Shown here one piece after another: positions 18,380 to 28,726 of a stretch of 64,000 bases of DNA (the first letter of the stretch is position 1; each line of letters starts with the position of its first letter). The DNA comes from Deltaproteobacteria bacterium (GTDB taxonomy: Bacteria; Myxococcota_A; UBA9042; PHBI01): positions 372,001 through 436,000 of the forward strand of contig JACKFA010000007.1 of the NCBI GenBank assembly GCA_020632715.1, written 5' to 3'. Below the pieces are notes generated by a model. The model was not told the origin of the DNA. It saw only the letters and a list, made by a program, of their open reading frames with translations, and searched no databases. The position numbers were made by a program, and so were the translations under genes.

Positions 18380-19249
18380 TCAGCCGCCCGCCTTCGCCCA
18401 GAGCGCGGCGTGCTCCGCGACGTACTCGCGCACGCTCCGCCCGGGGCGGCCGAGCAGCCGCGCGAGCGTCGCGTCCTCGGTCGCGCCCTGGCCGAAGCGG
18501 AGGAGGACGTGCAGGAGCGTCTGGACCAGGATCGCGCCCCGCGGGAGCCCCCGGCGCGAGAGGTGCCGCATGTAGCCGAGCACGGACGCGGGCTCGTAGC
18601 GGATCGGCCGCCCGAGCGCGCGCGACAGGGCGTCCGTGACCTCGGACCACGGCACGGCGCCGGGGCCCGCCAGCGTGTAGCTCTGCCCGCGGTGCGGCTC
18701 CGGATCGGCGAGCACGAGCGCGGCCACCGCGGCGATGTCGCGCGCGTCGATCCAGTTGACGGGCTGCCGCTGGCCGGCGGGGACGTAGATGCGGTCGTCC
18801 TCGACGATGTCGCGCCGGTACGCGGTCGCGAGGTTCTGTGCGAAGAACCCCGGGCGGAGGTTCGTGTAGGCGTCGCCGCGCGCGCGCAGGTGCTCCTCGA
18901 CGTCGCGGTGCGGGACCCAGCGGCTCTTCCCGGCGCCCGCGACGGACAGGAACAGGACGTGGTCGACGCCCTTGTCGCGGGCGAAGTCGACGAAGGGGGT
19001 GAGCGTGCTCCGGACGTCCGAGATGGCGGGCGGGCGCATCAAGAACATGTGCCGGGCGCCGTCCACCGCGCCTGGCCAGGTCGCGCGGTCGCTGAAGTCG
19101 AGGCGCGCCCAGCGGACGGCGGGGTCGGCGGGCGCCGCCGGCGGGGCGTCGCGGCGGGCGGCGACGACCTCGAGCCCGCGGGCGACGAGCGCGCGGACGA
19201 CCTCCTCGCCGACGTTGCCTGCGGCCCCGGTGACGAGGATCGCGCTCAG
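18380..19249 (-). CDS. NmrA-like NAD(P)-binding reductase, probable CTG start
   Basis: The 289-residue protein is an atypical short-chain dehydrogenase of the NmrA/isoflavone-reductase type. The dinucleotide-binding motif TGAAGNVGEEVVRAL is at the very N-terminus. The substrate half includes NLRPGFFAQNL and the PVNWIDARDIAAVAALVL segment usual for the family. No ATG, GTG or TTG occurs in frame within reach of the Rossmann strand. A CTG at 19249 lies six bases behind GAGGAG and overlaps the TGA stop of the upstream hydrolase (CTGA), so CTG is the probable initiator. It is the last gene of a three-gene unit. NmrA-like proteins can be redox sensors or quinone/flavonoid reductases; the substrate is unknown. 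Confidence 0.82.
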   Translation of the reverse strand: MSAILVTGAAGNVGEEVVRALVARGLEVVAARRDAPPAAPADPAVRWARLDFSDRATWPGAVDGARHMFLMRPPAISDVRSTLTPFVDFARDKGVDHVLFLSVAGAGKSRWVPHRDVEEHLRARGDAYTNLRPGFFAQNLATAYRRDIVEDDRIYVPAGQRQPVNWIDARDIAAVAALVLADPEPHRGQSYTLAGPGAVPWSEVTDALSRALGRPIRYEPASVLGYMRHLSRRGLPRGAILVQTLLHVLLRFGQGATEDATLARLLGRPGRSVREYVAEHAALWAKAGG

Positions 19250-20241
19250 GCCTCGCTCCTCGGCGCGTCGGCGGCCGTGAGGAAGGGCAGGGCGAGCGCG
19301 AGGAAGAGGTCGGGGGCGTCGACGTGGGCGAAGTGGGAGCCGCGCTCGAGGCGCGCGTACTCGGCCGTCGGCAGGAGCGCGCGGAGGCGGTCGCCGACGA
19401 TGGGCGGCACCATCGGGTCCTCCTTCGCGTAGAGGAGCTGGAGCGGGATGGGGAAGCGCCCGTCGAGCCGCGCGAGCTCCTTCACGAACGCGCTCATGGC
19501 GCTCGGATCCATCGTCTCCGCGAGCATGCGATAGAAGGCGCGCACGCCGTCCGGGCTGCGGAGCGGGGCCGCGTACTCGCGGTGCTCCTCCTTCGACTTC
19601 AGCGTCTCGTCCCAGTAGTGCACGTTCTTGTGCACCCAGCGCTCCGGGTCGCGCCAGACGAGGCGCCGCACGATGGCGTCGGCGCGCGGCGTCGCGCGGA
19701 GGGCGAGCTGCAGCGCCCAGAGCCGCCCCGTCGGCGCGCCCGGCGAGTGGAGGTTCACGAGGCGCCCGAGCGCGCCGGGGTCGGCGAGGGCGAGGCGCAT
19801 GCAGAGGTAGCCGCCGAGCGAGTTCCCGACGCACGCGGCCCCTCGGATGCCGAGGGCGTCGACGAGCTCGCCGAGGAAGGTCGCGAGGCGCTCCGGGGCG
19901 TAGCTCCTGTCGGGCTTCGAGCTGCGGCCTGCGCCGGGGAGGTCGGGCGCGTAGACCGTGAAGCGCTCCGCGAGCGGCGCGAGCACGTAGCGGAACGAGT
20001 AGCTCGACGTCATGAAGCCGTGGACGAGGAGCAGCGGCGGGCCCGCGCCGAGGACGCGCACGTGGACGTCGACCGGGCCGAAGGGCGCGGACGCCACGGG
20101 CACGGTGCGCGCCTCGCTCGCCGCGTAGCCGTGCGGGACGCGCGGCGCCTCGGGGACGTCGGCGAAGGGGAGCTGCGCGAAGGGGCGGCGCCCGCCGCCC
20201 GCTGCGGTGGCGATGGCTCGGCGCGCGCCCCGGCGGCGCAT
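19246..20241 (-). CDS. Alpha/beta hydrolase
   Basis: This is a 331-residue alpha/beta hydrolase. The oxyanion/N-terminal motif LLVHGFMTSSYSFRYVL and the nucleophile elbow GNSLGG (Ser141) are clear, an acid is expected near LLYAKEDPMVP, and the catalytic His lies in GSHFAHVDAPDLF near the end. These are the features of the epoxide hydrolase/dehalogenase/C-C hydrolase family. The ATG at 20241 follows the upstream TAG by one base (TAGCATG), and the C-terminus overlaps the NmrA-like gene. About 45 extra residues precede the first strand, giving a basic N-terminal extension without a clear export signal. Ester, epoxide or ring-cleavage substrates are all possible. Confidence 0.88.
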   Translation of the reverse strand: MRRRGARRAIATAAGGGRRPFAQLPFADVPEAPRVPHGYAASEARTVPVASAPFGPVDVHVRVLGAGPPLLLVHGFMTSSYSFRYVLAPLAERFTVYAPDLPGAGRSSKPDRSYAPERLATFLGELVDALGIRGAACVGNSLGGYLCMRLALADPGALGRLVNLHSPGAPTGRLWALQLALRATPRADAIVRRLVWRDPERWVHKNVHYWDETLKSKEEHREYAAPLRSPDGVRAFYRMLAETMDPSAMSAFVKELARLDGRFPIPLQLLYAKEDPMVPPIVGDRLRALLPTAEYARLERGSHFAHVDAPDLFLALALPFLTAADAPRSEA

Positions 20242-20242
20242 G

Positions 20243-20794
20243 CTAGGACTTGAAGCTGCGCGCGAAGAGGTCGTCGATGGCGTCGCGGCCGTCGACGTCG
20301 ATGAGGCGCGTGCCGGTGCCGCAGAAGGCGGCCTTCTGGATGACCGGGTCGCCGTCGGGCTGCCAGCTCGTGTCACGCCACCAGTACCACTTCTTGTCGG
20401 TGAGATCGTAGACGTGGAGGGGCTTGCCGAAGAGCTTCGCGAGCTCGGCGCCCCAGCCGGTGCCGCCCTTGACGGTGCCGTCGTCGTGGATCCAGCCGAT
20501 GCAGAAGACCTCGTCGCCGCTGTTGATCTGGTGCCAGATGCTCGCGAGGAGGCGCCGGAAGAGCGGCGTGTCCTTGTAGACGCGGTGCATGAGGTGACCG
20601 ACGTAGGCGAGGCTCACGTTGCCGCGCTCGAGCTCCTTCGGCGTCAGCACGCGCCGGCCGCGCGTGCGGGCGTCGTCGTGGCCCTCGAACGTGAAGTTGA
20701 CCTCGGCCACACCGTGGCGCTCGGCGGCGACCCCGAAGGCGGCCTCGGCGCCGGCGGCGGCGCCACTGTAGAGGGTGCAATCGGACGGCTTCAT
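20243..20794 (-). CDS. Conserved hypothetical Rossmann-like (SLOG-type) protein
   Basis: The 183-residue cytoplasmic protein begins almost directly with a glycine-containing turn (LYSGAAAGAEAAFG) after a short strand. It contains FEGHDDARTRGRRVL and a late glycine motif DGTVKGGTGWGAELAKLFGK. The layout, a single alpha/beta sheet with an early Gly-rich loop and a later GGTGxGxE-type loop, resembles the SLOG/lysine-decarboxylase-like nucleotide-binding superfamily. I do not recognise a named subfamily. It is the first gene of the unit with the hydrolase and the NmrA-like reductase. SLOG proteins bind nucleotides or hydrolyse N-glycosidic bonds, but no specific role can be assigned here. Confidence 0.7.
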   Translation of the reverse strand: MKPSDCTLYSGAAAGAEAAFGVAAERHGVAEVNFTFEGHDDARTRGRRVLTPKELERGNVSLAYVGHLMHRVYKDTPLFRRLLASIWHQINSGDEVFCIGWIHDDGTVKGGTGWGAELAKLFGKPLHVYDLTDKKWYWWRDTSWQPDGDPVIQKAAFCGTGTRLIDVDGRDAIDDLFARSFKS

Positions 20795-20883
20795 GACGAC
20801 GCTCCCGGCTCGTGTAGGTCTCGGCTACCCCCGCGCGGCCGCGCCGTCAAGTGCCGAGGGGCGCCTTCGACGCGGTCGGCGCG

Positions 20884-21513
20884 CTATCCGGCGAGCTCGC
20901 GCACGTACGCGCAGAGCATGTCGGCGACCCCGCCCGCGAAGGCGTCGACGGTCGCCTGCGCGTCCGCGCGCTCGGAGAACCGCTTGCCGACCGCTGCGAG
21001 CGTGGTCTTCAGCACGTCCGCGGCGAGCGCTCGGGTCTCCTGCGGCGCGAGCGGCAGGGCCCCGTCGAGGAAGGTCGCGACGAGGTCGCGCGACTCGGCC
21101 CGGACGGCGATGGCCTCGCTCGCGTCGCGATAGTGCGGCGCCGCGTCGTCGAGCGCGCCGCGGACGGCGGCCTCGGCGCACTCCGAGCGCAGAAAGGCGA
21201 CGACCGCGCTGCGGAGCCGATCGAGCGCCGGGCGCTCCGGATCCTCGAGGAGCGCGCGCAGCTGCCCGCTCGTGTCACGCCACTCGTCGCTCTGGAGGCG
21301 GAAGAGCAGCGCCGCCTTGTTCGGGAAGTACTGGTAGAGGGAGCCCACGCTGACGCCAGCGCGCTCGGCGACCCGGGCCATCGTGAAGCGGTCGGCGCCC
21401 TCGCGGTCGAGAACCTGAACAGCGGCCTCGAGGACCGCCGCCACGAGGTCCGTCGAGCGCGCCTGGCGCGGCTGCTTTCGTGCCGAGATCCGTGGGGTTG
21501 TGCGACGCGGCAT
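20884..21513 (-). CDS. TetR/AcrR-family transcriptional repressor
   Basis: The product is 209 residues. The N-terminal DNA-binding domain is typical: FTMARVAERAGVSVGSLYQY then FPNKAALL, preceded by a basic arm. The remainder is the all-helical ligand-binding and dimerisation domain of the TetR C-terminal type. It is divergent from the methyltransferase at 21607 with a 93-bp gap, so that gene and its own promoter are the first candidates for its operator. No perfect dyad stands out there by eye. The ATG at 21513 gives the standard length and a plausible basic N-terminus MPRRTTPRISARKQPR. The inducer is unknown. Confidence 0.92.
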   Translation of the reverse strand: MPRRTTPRISARKQPRQARSTDLVAAVLEAAVQVLDREGADRFTMARVAERAGVSVGSLYQYFPNKAALLFRLQSDEWRDTSGQLRALLEDPERPALDRLRSAVVAFLRSECAEAAVRGALDDAAPHYRDASEAIAVRAESRDLVATFLDGALPLAPQETRALAADVLKTTLAAVGKRFSERADAQATVDAFAGGVADMLCAYVRELAG

Positions 21514-21606
21514 CGGGGTCCGGGGAAACGCGAATCGTCGCGGCCGAGCATGGGGCGCACCGTTCCATCGCGCAAGGACGCGCCACGAACCCCGGAGACC
21601 ACGCCG

Positions 21607-22272
21607 ATGACCACGCTGACGACCGCCCCCGTCGCCCCGCTCCTCGACCGCCTCTTCCGCGAGGCCGACGCCCAGTCCCCGCTCGCCGTCCCCGAGGTGG
21701 CGGCGCTCTCCGCCGCGGAGCGCCAGCGCCTCCTCCGGAGCCGCACCGAGTATCGCCGCGTGTACGGTGCCCTCCACGCGATCGCGCTGCCCGTCTCGCG
21801 CGAGACCGGCGCGCTCCTCTACCTCCTCGCCCGCAGCACCCGCGCCCGGACCATCGTCGAGTTCGGCACGTCGTTCGCCATCTCGACGCTCCACCTCGCC
21901 GCGGCGCTGCGCGATGGCGGCGGCGGGCTCATCATCACCACCGAGTTCGAGCCGTCGAAGTGCGCCCGCGCGCGCGAGAACCTCGCCGCCGGCGGGCTCC
22001 TCGACCTCGTCGACCTCCGCGAGGGCGACGCGCTCGAGACCCTCGCGCGCGACGTCCCCGACGGCGTCGACCTCGTCCTCCTCGACGGCGCGAAGCCCCT
22101 CTACCCGGACGTCCTCGCGCTCCTCGAGCCGCGCCTGCGCCCGGGCGCGCTCATCGTGGCCGACAACGCCGACGACAGCCCGGACTACCTCGCCCGCGTG
22201 CGGTCGCCCGAGGCGGGCTACCTGTCCGTGCCGTTCGCCGCCGACGTCGAGCTGTCGCTGCGGCTCGGGTGA
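21607..22272 (+). CDS. SAM-dependent class I methyltransferase (O-methyltransferase-like)
   Basis: The 221-residue protein has a Rossmann methyltransferase core. The SAM-binding motif I is TIVEFGTSFAISTLHLA, motif II the acidic turn TTEFEPSKC, and the later VDLVLLDGAKPLYPDVLALL matches the O-methyltransferase family 3 pattern, in which the Asp of LLDGAK takes part in metal and SAM binding. A ~60-residue helical N-terminal cap precedes it. It is the only gene on this transcript before a hairpin that overlaps its stop codon, and it is divergent from a TetR repressor, suggesting ligand-induced expression. The acceptor (catechol-type, ester or other) is not predictable from sequence. Confidence 0.88.
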   Translation: MTTLTTAPVAPLLDRLFREADAQSPLAVPEVAALSAAERQRLLRSRTEYRRVYGALHAIALPVSRETGALLYLLARSTRARTIVEFGTSFAISTLHLAAALRDGGGGLIITTEFEPSKCARARENLAAGGLLDLVDLREGDALETLARDVPDGVDLVLLDGAKPLYPDVLALLEPRLRPGALIVADNADDSPDYLARVRSPEAGYLSVPFAADVELSLRLG

Positions 22273-22292
22273 GCGCGCGCCCGCGCGTCACC
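22268..22292. terminator. Hairpin shared by two convergent genes, covering both stop codons
   Basis: GGTGA-g-CGCGCG pairs with CGCGCG-tCACC around a two-base centre, giving an 11-bp stem with one bulged base. It contains the TGA of the methyltransferase on the plus strand and the TGA of the glycosidase on the minus strand. A bidirectional terminator is the natural reading, although there is no T-tract. Confidence 0.55.
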
Positions 22293-22995
22293 GGCCGTAG
22301 ACCGCGATGATGACGCCGAAGTCGCCGCCGCGGTCGGTGACGCCGCCGTCCGGCCAGTAGACGCGGGAGATGTGACCGTCGAGGTAGAGGGCGTCGTCGC
22401 AGCCGAGGTCGCGGAGGTACGTCGCGAACGCGTGGAACGTGACGAGCCCCTTCGACATCGCGAAGACCACGCGGCCGTCGCGCCGCACGCCCACGCCGCT
22501 CCGCACGTTCACGTGGCGCGAGCCCGGCTCGAAGCCGTCGTGCATGACGCCCTTCGACAGGAGCAGCGGCCCCGACTGCGTCGCGAAGAGGGCGCCCGCG
22601 CCGCGCCAGGCGTCCGTGTCGACCACCTCCGCGCGGCCGTCGCGCCGCACCGCGAAGACGCCGTTCGGCTTCCACCCGAAGTTCCCGGGGCCGGCGCGCG
22701 TGACGAGGCGCGCCTCCTCGCGGCCGTCGTCGACGAAGAGCCCGACGGGGGCGCGATCCTCGTGGTACATGCCGCCGTTCGTCGCGAAGAGGAGCCGCTC
22801 GCCGCGGGCCGCCGCGTCGTCGGCGACGGCGCCGAGGCTCCCGTAGCGCGTCCCGTCCGCGCGCGCGTAGACGAGCTCGATCCGCGCGGCGGCGGGGTCG
22901 ACGACGTAGGTCCAGAAGCGGTCGTCCACCGCGCGCGACCGGAGCGTCGGGGGCGCGGTGGCGAGGAGCAGGGCGACGGCGAGCTGGAAGATCAC
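22288..22995 (-). CDS. Phosphodiester glycosidase family protein (NAGPA / DUF2233 domain)
   Basis: The 235-residue secreted protein has a short signal peptide (IFQLAVALLLATAPP) and a complete NAGPA-type domain. Recognisable elements are TNGGMYHEDRAPVGLFVD, the GNFGWKPNGVF strand pair, TQSGPLLLSKG, and the C-terminal GCDDALYLDGH with the GGDFGVIIAVYGR ending. Relatives cleave phosphodiester-linked sugars, as in the mannose-6-phosphate uncovering enzyme, or are sporulation and exopolysaccharide-related secreted proteins. The initiator is a GTG without a visible ribosome site; an in-frame ATT lies a few codons upstream. It is monocistronic and convergent with the methyltransferase. Confidence 0.88.
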   Translation of the reverse strand: MIFQLAVALLLATAPPTLRSRAVDDRFWTYVVDPAAARIELVYARADGTRYGSLGAVADDAAARGERLLFATNGGMYHEDRAPVGLFVDDGREEARLVTRAGPGNFGWKPNGVFAVRRDGRAEVVDTDAWRGAGALFATQSGPLLLSKGVMHDGFEPGSRHVNVRSGVGVRRDGRVVFAMSKGLVTFHAFATYLRDLGCDDALYLDGHISRVYWPDGGVTDRGGDFGVIIAVYGR

Positions 22996-23054
22996 GGAGG
23001 CGAGAATGGCCGAACCCGGCCCGCGCTTCCACCCGCCGCCCGGTCAGCCGGCCG

Positions 23055-24118
23055 TCACAGCGCGCGCATCCGCCCCCAGAGCGCCTCGGCCTCGCGCGCC
23101 GCGTCCGCGCGGATCGCGTCGATGTCGCCGCCCGTGAGGCGCCCGTCCTCGACGACCGCGCGCCCGCCGACGACCACGCGCATCACGGCGCCGCTCGCGT
23201 CGCGCTCGACGGTGTCCTCGTCGACCCCGTCGCCGAAGATCGTGCGCGCGAGCGCCTGGCTCGCGGCGAGCCGCCTCGCGACGACGTCGGCCGGCGCGCC
23301 GTGCTCGGCCCCGAGCCGCGCGAGGGCCTGCGCCTCGTCGTCCATGCGCGCCGGGTAGCCGTCCGTCCCGAGCGCGACCCGCGGATCCGCGCCGAGGCTC
23401 GCCCCGTAGCCGACCCGGTTGCCCTCGTTCGAGCGCGGGTTCTGCACGAGCCAGAGCCCGTCGCGCGTCGCCCGCGCCACCTGCTCCGCCGAGAGGTGCA
23501 CGCCGTGCGCGCAGATCGACCCCGGCGGCAGCGCCTCGAGCGCGAGGAGCCGCTCGAGCGGCCCCGGGTAGCCGCGCTCGCGCGCGTCGGCGACGTCCGC
23601 CGCGTCCTCCGCGAGGTGCACGTGCATCAGCGCGCCGAGGTCGCGGCAGAGGTGCGCCGCGTCGAGCACCGTCGCGTCCGACACCGTGAACGACGCGTGC
23701 AGCGCGACCGCCCCGCGGACGTGCGGCCGCCGGTTCGACAAGAGGAAGCGCCTGCACTCCGCGAGCCCGCGCTGCGCCTCGTCGCGCCCGCCGTTGCGCT
23801 CGGTCGCGCCGTAGCACACGAGGAGCCGCGCCCCGAGGGCGTCGGCCGCGTCGGCCAGGATGTCGAGCGACCCCTCGACGAGCCCGGGGGACTCGTGGTG
23901 ATCGACGACCGAGGTCGTCCCGGCGAGGAGCGCCTCGGCCAGGTAGAGGCGCGCCGCCGCCGCGAGCGACCGCTCGTCCAGCGCGCGGTCGAGGCGCCAC
24001 CAGACGCGCTCGAGGATCTGCACGAAGTTCTCGGGCGCGTGCTCCGGCGCCGGCATCCCGAGCGGGGCGAGCCCCGAGTACAGGTGCGTGTGCGCGTTCA
24101 CCGCGCCGTGAACGACGT

Positions 24119-24122
<4 letters not shown>
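23055..24122 (-). CDS. ssnA: SsnA-like amidohydrolase (aminohydrolase), lacking the N-terminal beta segment
   Basis: The 355-residue protein is a metal-dependent amidohydrolase close to SsnA, by the run VNAHTHLYSGL then NFVQILERVWWRLDRALDE, the VDHHESP motif, HLAED, CAHGVHLS, PRSNEGNRVGYGASL and LGTDG. All the metal-binding positions (HTH, two later His, Asp in LGTDG) are present. SsnA proteins are ~440 residues and start with a ~55-residue beta segment before HTH. Here the protein starts only nine residues before the HTH, and a C-terminal segment is also shortened. The initiating GTG overlaps the xanthine dehydrogenase TGA (GTGA), so translation is coupled. In other genomes ssnA accompanies ygfK and selenium-dependent xanthine dehydrogenase in purine degradation. 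The missing N-terminus could reflect divergence or partial decay. Confidence 0.82.
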
Positions 24123-26764
<2,642 letters not shown>

Positions 26765-26911
26765 GCGGCCTCTCCTCTCGCTGGCTCCACGACAGCGACG
26801 CAGGGGGAGAGCGTAGTCAGGCGGCCGCCGCTCTGGCAAGGCGGAAGGCCACGGCGAGCGCGCGGCCGGGCGCGGCCCGCGCGGTCGGCGATCGCCCCCA
26901 CACGGTCTGGG

Positions 26912-26921
26912 TTTTGTATCC
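26912..26921 (+). promoter_or_regulatory. TTTGTATCC-type motif, site 1
   Basis: The sequence tTTTGTATCC sits ~145 bp upstream of the xanthine dehydrogenase start (opposite strand) and ~210 bp upstream of tlpA. It shares a nine-base core with sites at 27011 and, reversed, 60665. The function is inferred only from recurrence. Confidence 0.35.
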
Positions 26922-27009
26922 GGGCGCGCGTTGGGATATCGAGCGGTTACAGGTGCGGCCCGCTGGCGACGCAGTGTCGTCGCGACCGCTCTATTCAAGG
27001 CTCGTGACC

Positions 27010-27021
27010 GTTTGTATCCCG
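27010..27021 (+). promoter_or_regulatory. TTTGTATCCCG motif, site 2
   Basis: The 11-mer TTTGTATCCCG (27011-27021) is identical to the reverse complement of 60665-60675. It lies ~108 bp upstream of the tlpA start, a fitting distance for an activator or promoter element of the redox operon. Confidence 0.4.
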
Positions 27022-27128
27022 AGTTGCAACCCACTCGGGGTGTGAGCAGATTGGCCAGCGGTCATGGCCACGACCAACCGACCTCGTCCCGCGACGAGGT
27101 CTCGGCAGGGTGAGCGACAGGAGGTCGC

Positions 27129-27659
27129 GTGAGGAAGCATCTCATCGGGCATCTATTCGGAGCGGCCGCCGCGGTCGTCGTGGCCGGGCTCGTCACCGCG
27201 TGCGCGTCGGCGCCCACCGCGGGAGAGCTCCCCGACCAGAGCGCGGTTGCCGAGGTGAGCCTCGTCGACGTCGACGGCAACCCGCACTCGCTCGCCGAGT
27301 TCCGCGGCAAGGTCGTGCTCCTCGACTTCTGGGCGACCTGGTGCGCCCCGTGCCTCGAGTCGCTCCCGCTCTACGATACGTGGCAGCAGGACCTCGGCGA
27401 CCAGGGCCTCGTCGTGGTCGCGGTGAGCGTCGACGAGGAGGACGCGCCCGTCGCCTCGTTCGCCGCGAAGTACGCGCCCCACGTGACGGTGCTGCGCGAC
27501 GCGAAGGGCGACGCCGCCTCCCGCTTCGGCCTCCCGAAGATGCCGACCGCCTTCGTCCTCGACCGCTCGGGGCGCATCGTCGAGGCGCACCCCGGGTTCA
27601 GCGAGGAGGAGGCCCAGACCCTGCGGAAGAGCCTGGTCCAGAGGCTCGCGGCCCCGTGA
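27129..27659 (+). CDS. TlpA-family thioredoxin-like lipoprotein
   Basis: The 176-residue protein is a membrane-anchored thiol-disulfide oxidoreductase. A lipobox (LVTAC) near residue 25 follows a basic N-terminus and hydrophobic core. The thioredoxin fold carries the redox motif WCAPC (Cys72/Cys75), the cis-Pro region KMPTAFVLD and the TlpA/ResA-type insertion. Such proteins reduce apocytochrome heme-attachment cysteines or supply reductant in the periplasm. AGGAGGT stands five bases before the GTG start. It is the first gene of a six-gene overlapping operon with ApbE, two heme-motif proteins, a DUF4266 protein and a DUF3570 barrel. That context points to maturation of the cytochromes and flavoproteins made by the same operon. 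Confidence 0.92.
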   Translation: MRKHLIGHLFGAAAAVVVAGLVTACASAPTAGELPDQSAVAEVSLVDVDGNPHSLAEFRGKVVLLDFWATWCAPCLESLPLYDTWQQDLGDQGLVVVAVSVDEEDAPVASFAAKYAPHVTVLRDAKGDAASRFGLPKMPTAFVLDRSGRIVEAHPGFSEEEAQTLRKSLVQRLAAP

Positions 27660-28726
27660 CGCGACGCGCTCCCGGCGCGGTCGCCCTCGCGGCGGCCGCT
27701 CTCGTCTCGCTCGGCGTCGCGGCCACGGCGCGCGCCGAGGACGGCCCGCACTTCGCGCAGCGGGTGCGCGGGCTCATGGGCACGAAGTTCCAGATCCTGG
27801 CGTACGTCCCCGACGCGGCGCACGAGAAGGCACTCGACGACGCGCTCGAGCGCGTGGCCGAGCTCGAGCGCTGGTGGAGCCCCTGGATCGAGGGTAGCGA
27901 CGTCGCGCGCGTCGACGCCGATCCGGGCGGGGAGCCCGTGAAGGTGCGCCCCGAGACGATGGCGCTGCTCGAGCGCTCGGTCGCGTCGTGCAAGGCGACG
28001 GGGCGCGCGTTCGACCCGACGTTCTTCGCGCTGTCGCCGCTCTACGACCTACGCGATCCGGAGAAGTTCGTGCCGCCCACGGACGCCGCGATCGCCGCGG
28101 TCCTGCCGCTCGTCGACTGCCGGAAGATCGAGCTCGATCCGAAGCGCGGGACGGTGCGGCTCGCGAAGAAGGGCATGGGGCTCCACCTCGGCGGCAACGC
28201 CAAGGGGACCTCGCTCGACGAGGCCGCGCGCGTGCTCGAGGCGGCGGGGATCACGCGCTACGTGGTCGACGGCGGCGGCGACATCACGTGCCGCGGCGAG
28301 GGGCCGAAGGGCCCGTGGCGCGTCGGGATCCAGAACCCGCGCGGGCCGCGCGGCGAGACGCTCGGCGTCGTGCGCTCGACGGGCGGCGGCGTCGCGACCA
28401 GCGGCGACTACGAGCGCTTCGTCGTCATCGACGGCGTCCGCTACCACCACATCGTGGACCCGCGCACCGGGAAGAGCGCGTCGGGCTGCATGTCCGCCAC
28501 GGTGTCGGTCCCCGAGGGGCCGCACGCCGGCGAGATCGCCGACACCTGGGCCACGACGATGTGCGTGCTCGGGCCGGACAAGGGCTTCCCGCTCCTCGCC
28601 AAGCACGTGCCGGGCGCGGTCGCCGCCATCATCACCCCCGACGGGCAGGTGCACCGCTCGCCGGGCTTCGACGCAGAGGTGCGCGGGCTCGAGGCGCGCG
28701 CGCCGGAGGTTCACCATGCGCCGTGA
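27656..28726 (+). CDS. apbE: ApbE-family FAD:protein FMN transferase
   Basis: The 356-residue exported protein transfers FMN from FAD to threonine or serine of target proteins. It has an N-terminal signal sequence (hydrophobic AVALAAAALVSLGVAATARA), so it acts in the periplasm. Family motifs are visible: MGTKFQI, WWSPWIEGSDVARVD, GGNAKGTSLDEAARVLEAAG, VDGGGDITCRGEG, and the FAD/Mg site VATSGDYERF then HHIVDPRTGKSASGC and DTWATTMCVLG. The initiator GTG overlaps the tlpA TGA (GTGA). ApbE is found beside DUF4266 and DUF3570 genes in many bacteria, as here. The flavinylated substrate is not obvious in the operon; no FMN-binding-domain protein is encoded nearby. Confidence 0.95.
   Translation: MTRRAPGAVALAAAALVSLGVAATARAEDGPHFAQRVRGLMGTKFQILAYVPDAAHEKALDDALERVAELERWWSPWIEGSDVARVDADPGGEPVKVRPETMALLERSVASCKATGRAFDPTFFALSPLYDLRDPEKFVPPTDAAIAAVLPLVDCRKIELDPKRGTVRLAKKGMGLHLGGNAKGTSLDEAARVLEAAGITRYVVDGGGDITCRGEGPKGPWRVGIQNPRGPRGETLGVVRSTGGGVATSGDYERFVVIDGVRYHHIVDPRTGKSASGCMSATVSVPEGPHAGEIADTWATTMCVLGPDKGFPLLAKHVPGAVAAIITPDGQVHRSPGFDAEVRGLEARAPEVHHAP

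Larger units (their letters stand above)
26765..27128. other. Divergent intergenic region (364 bp) between the xanthine dehydrogenase and tlpA operons
   Basis: No gene is credible here. It is the least GC-rich stretch in this part of the window and must hold both divergent promoters. It contains two copies of TTTGTATCC (26913 and 27011) and a TTCAAGG element (about 26994) with AACCCACTCGGGGTGTG (about 27027-27044) before the tlpA ribosome site. Similar blocks recur at 60665-60732 upstream of a cytochrome operon. Confidence 0.6.
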
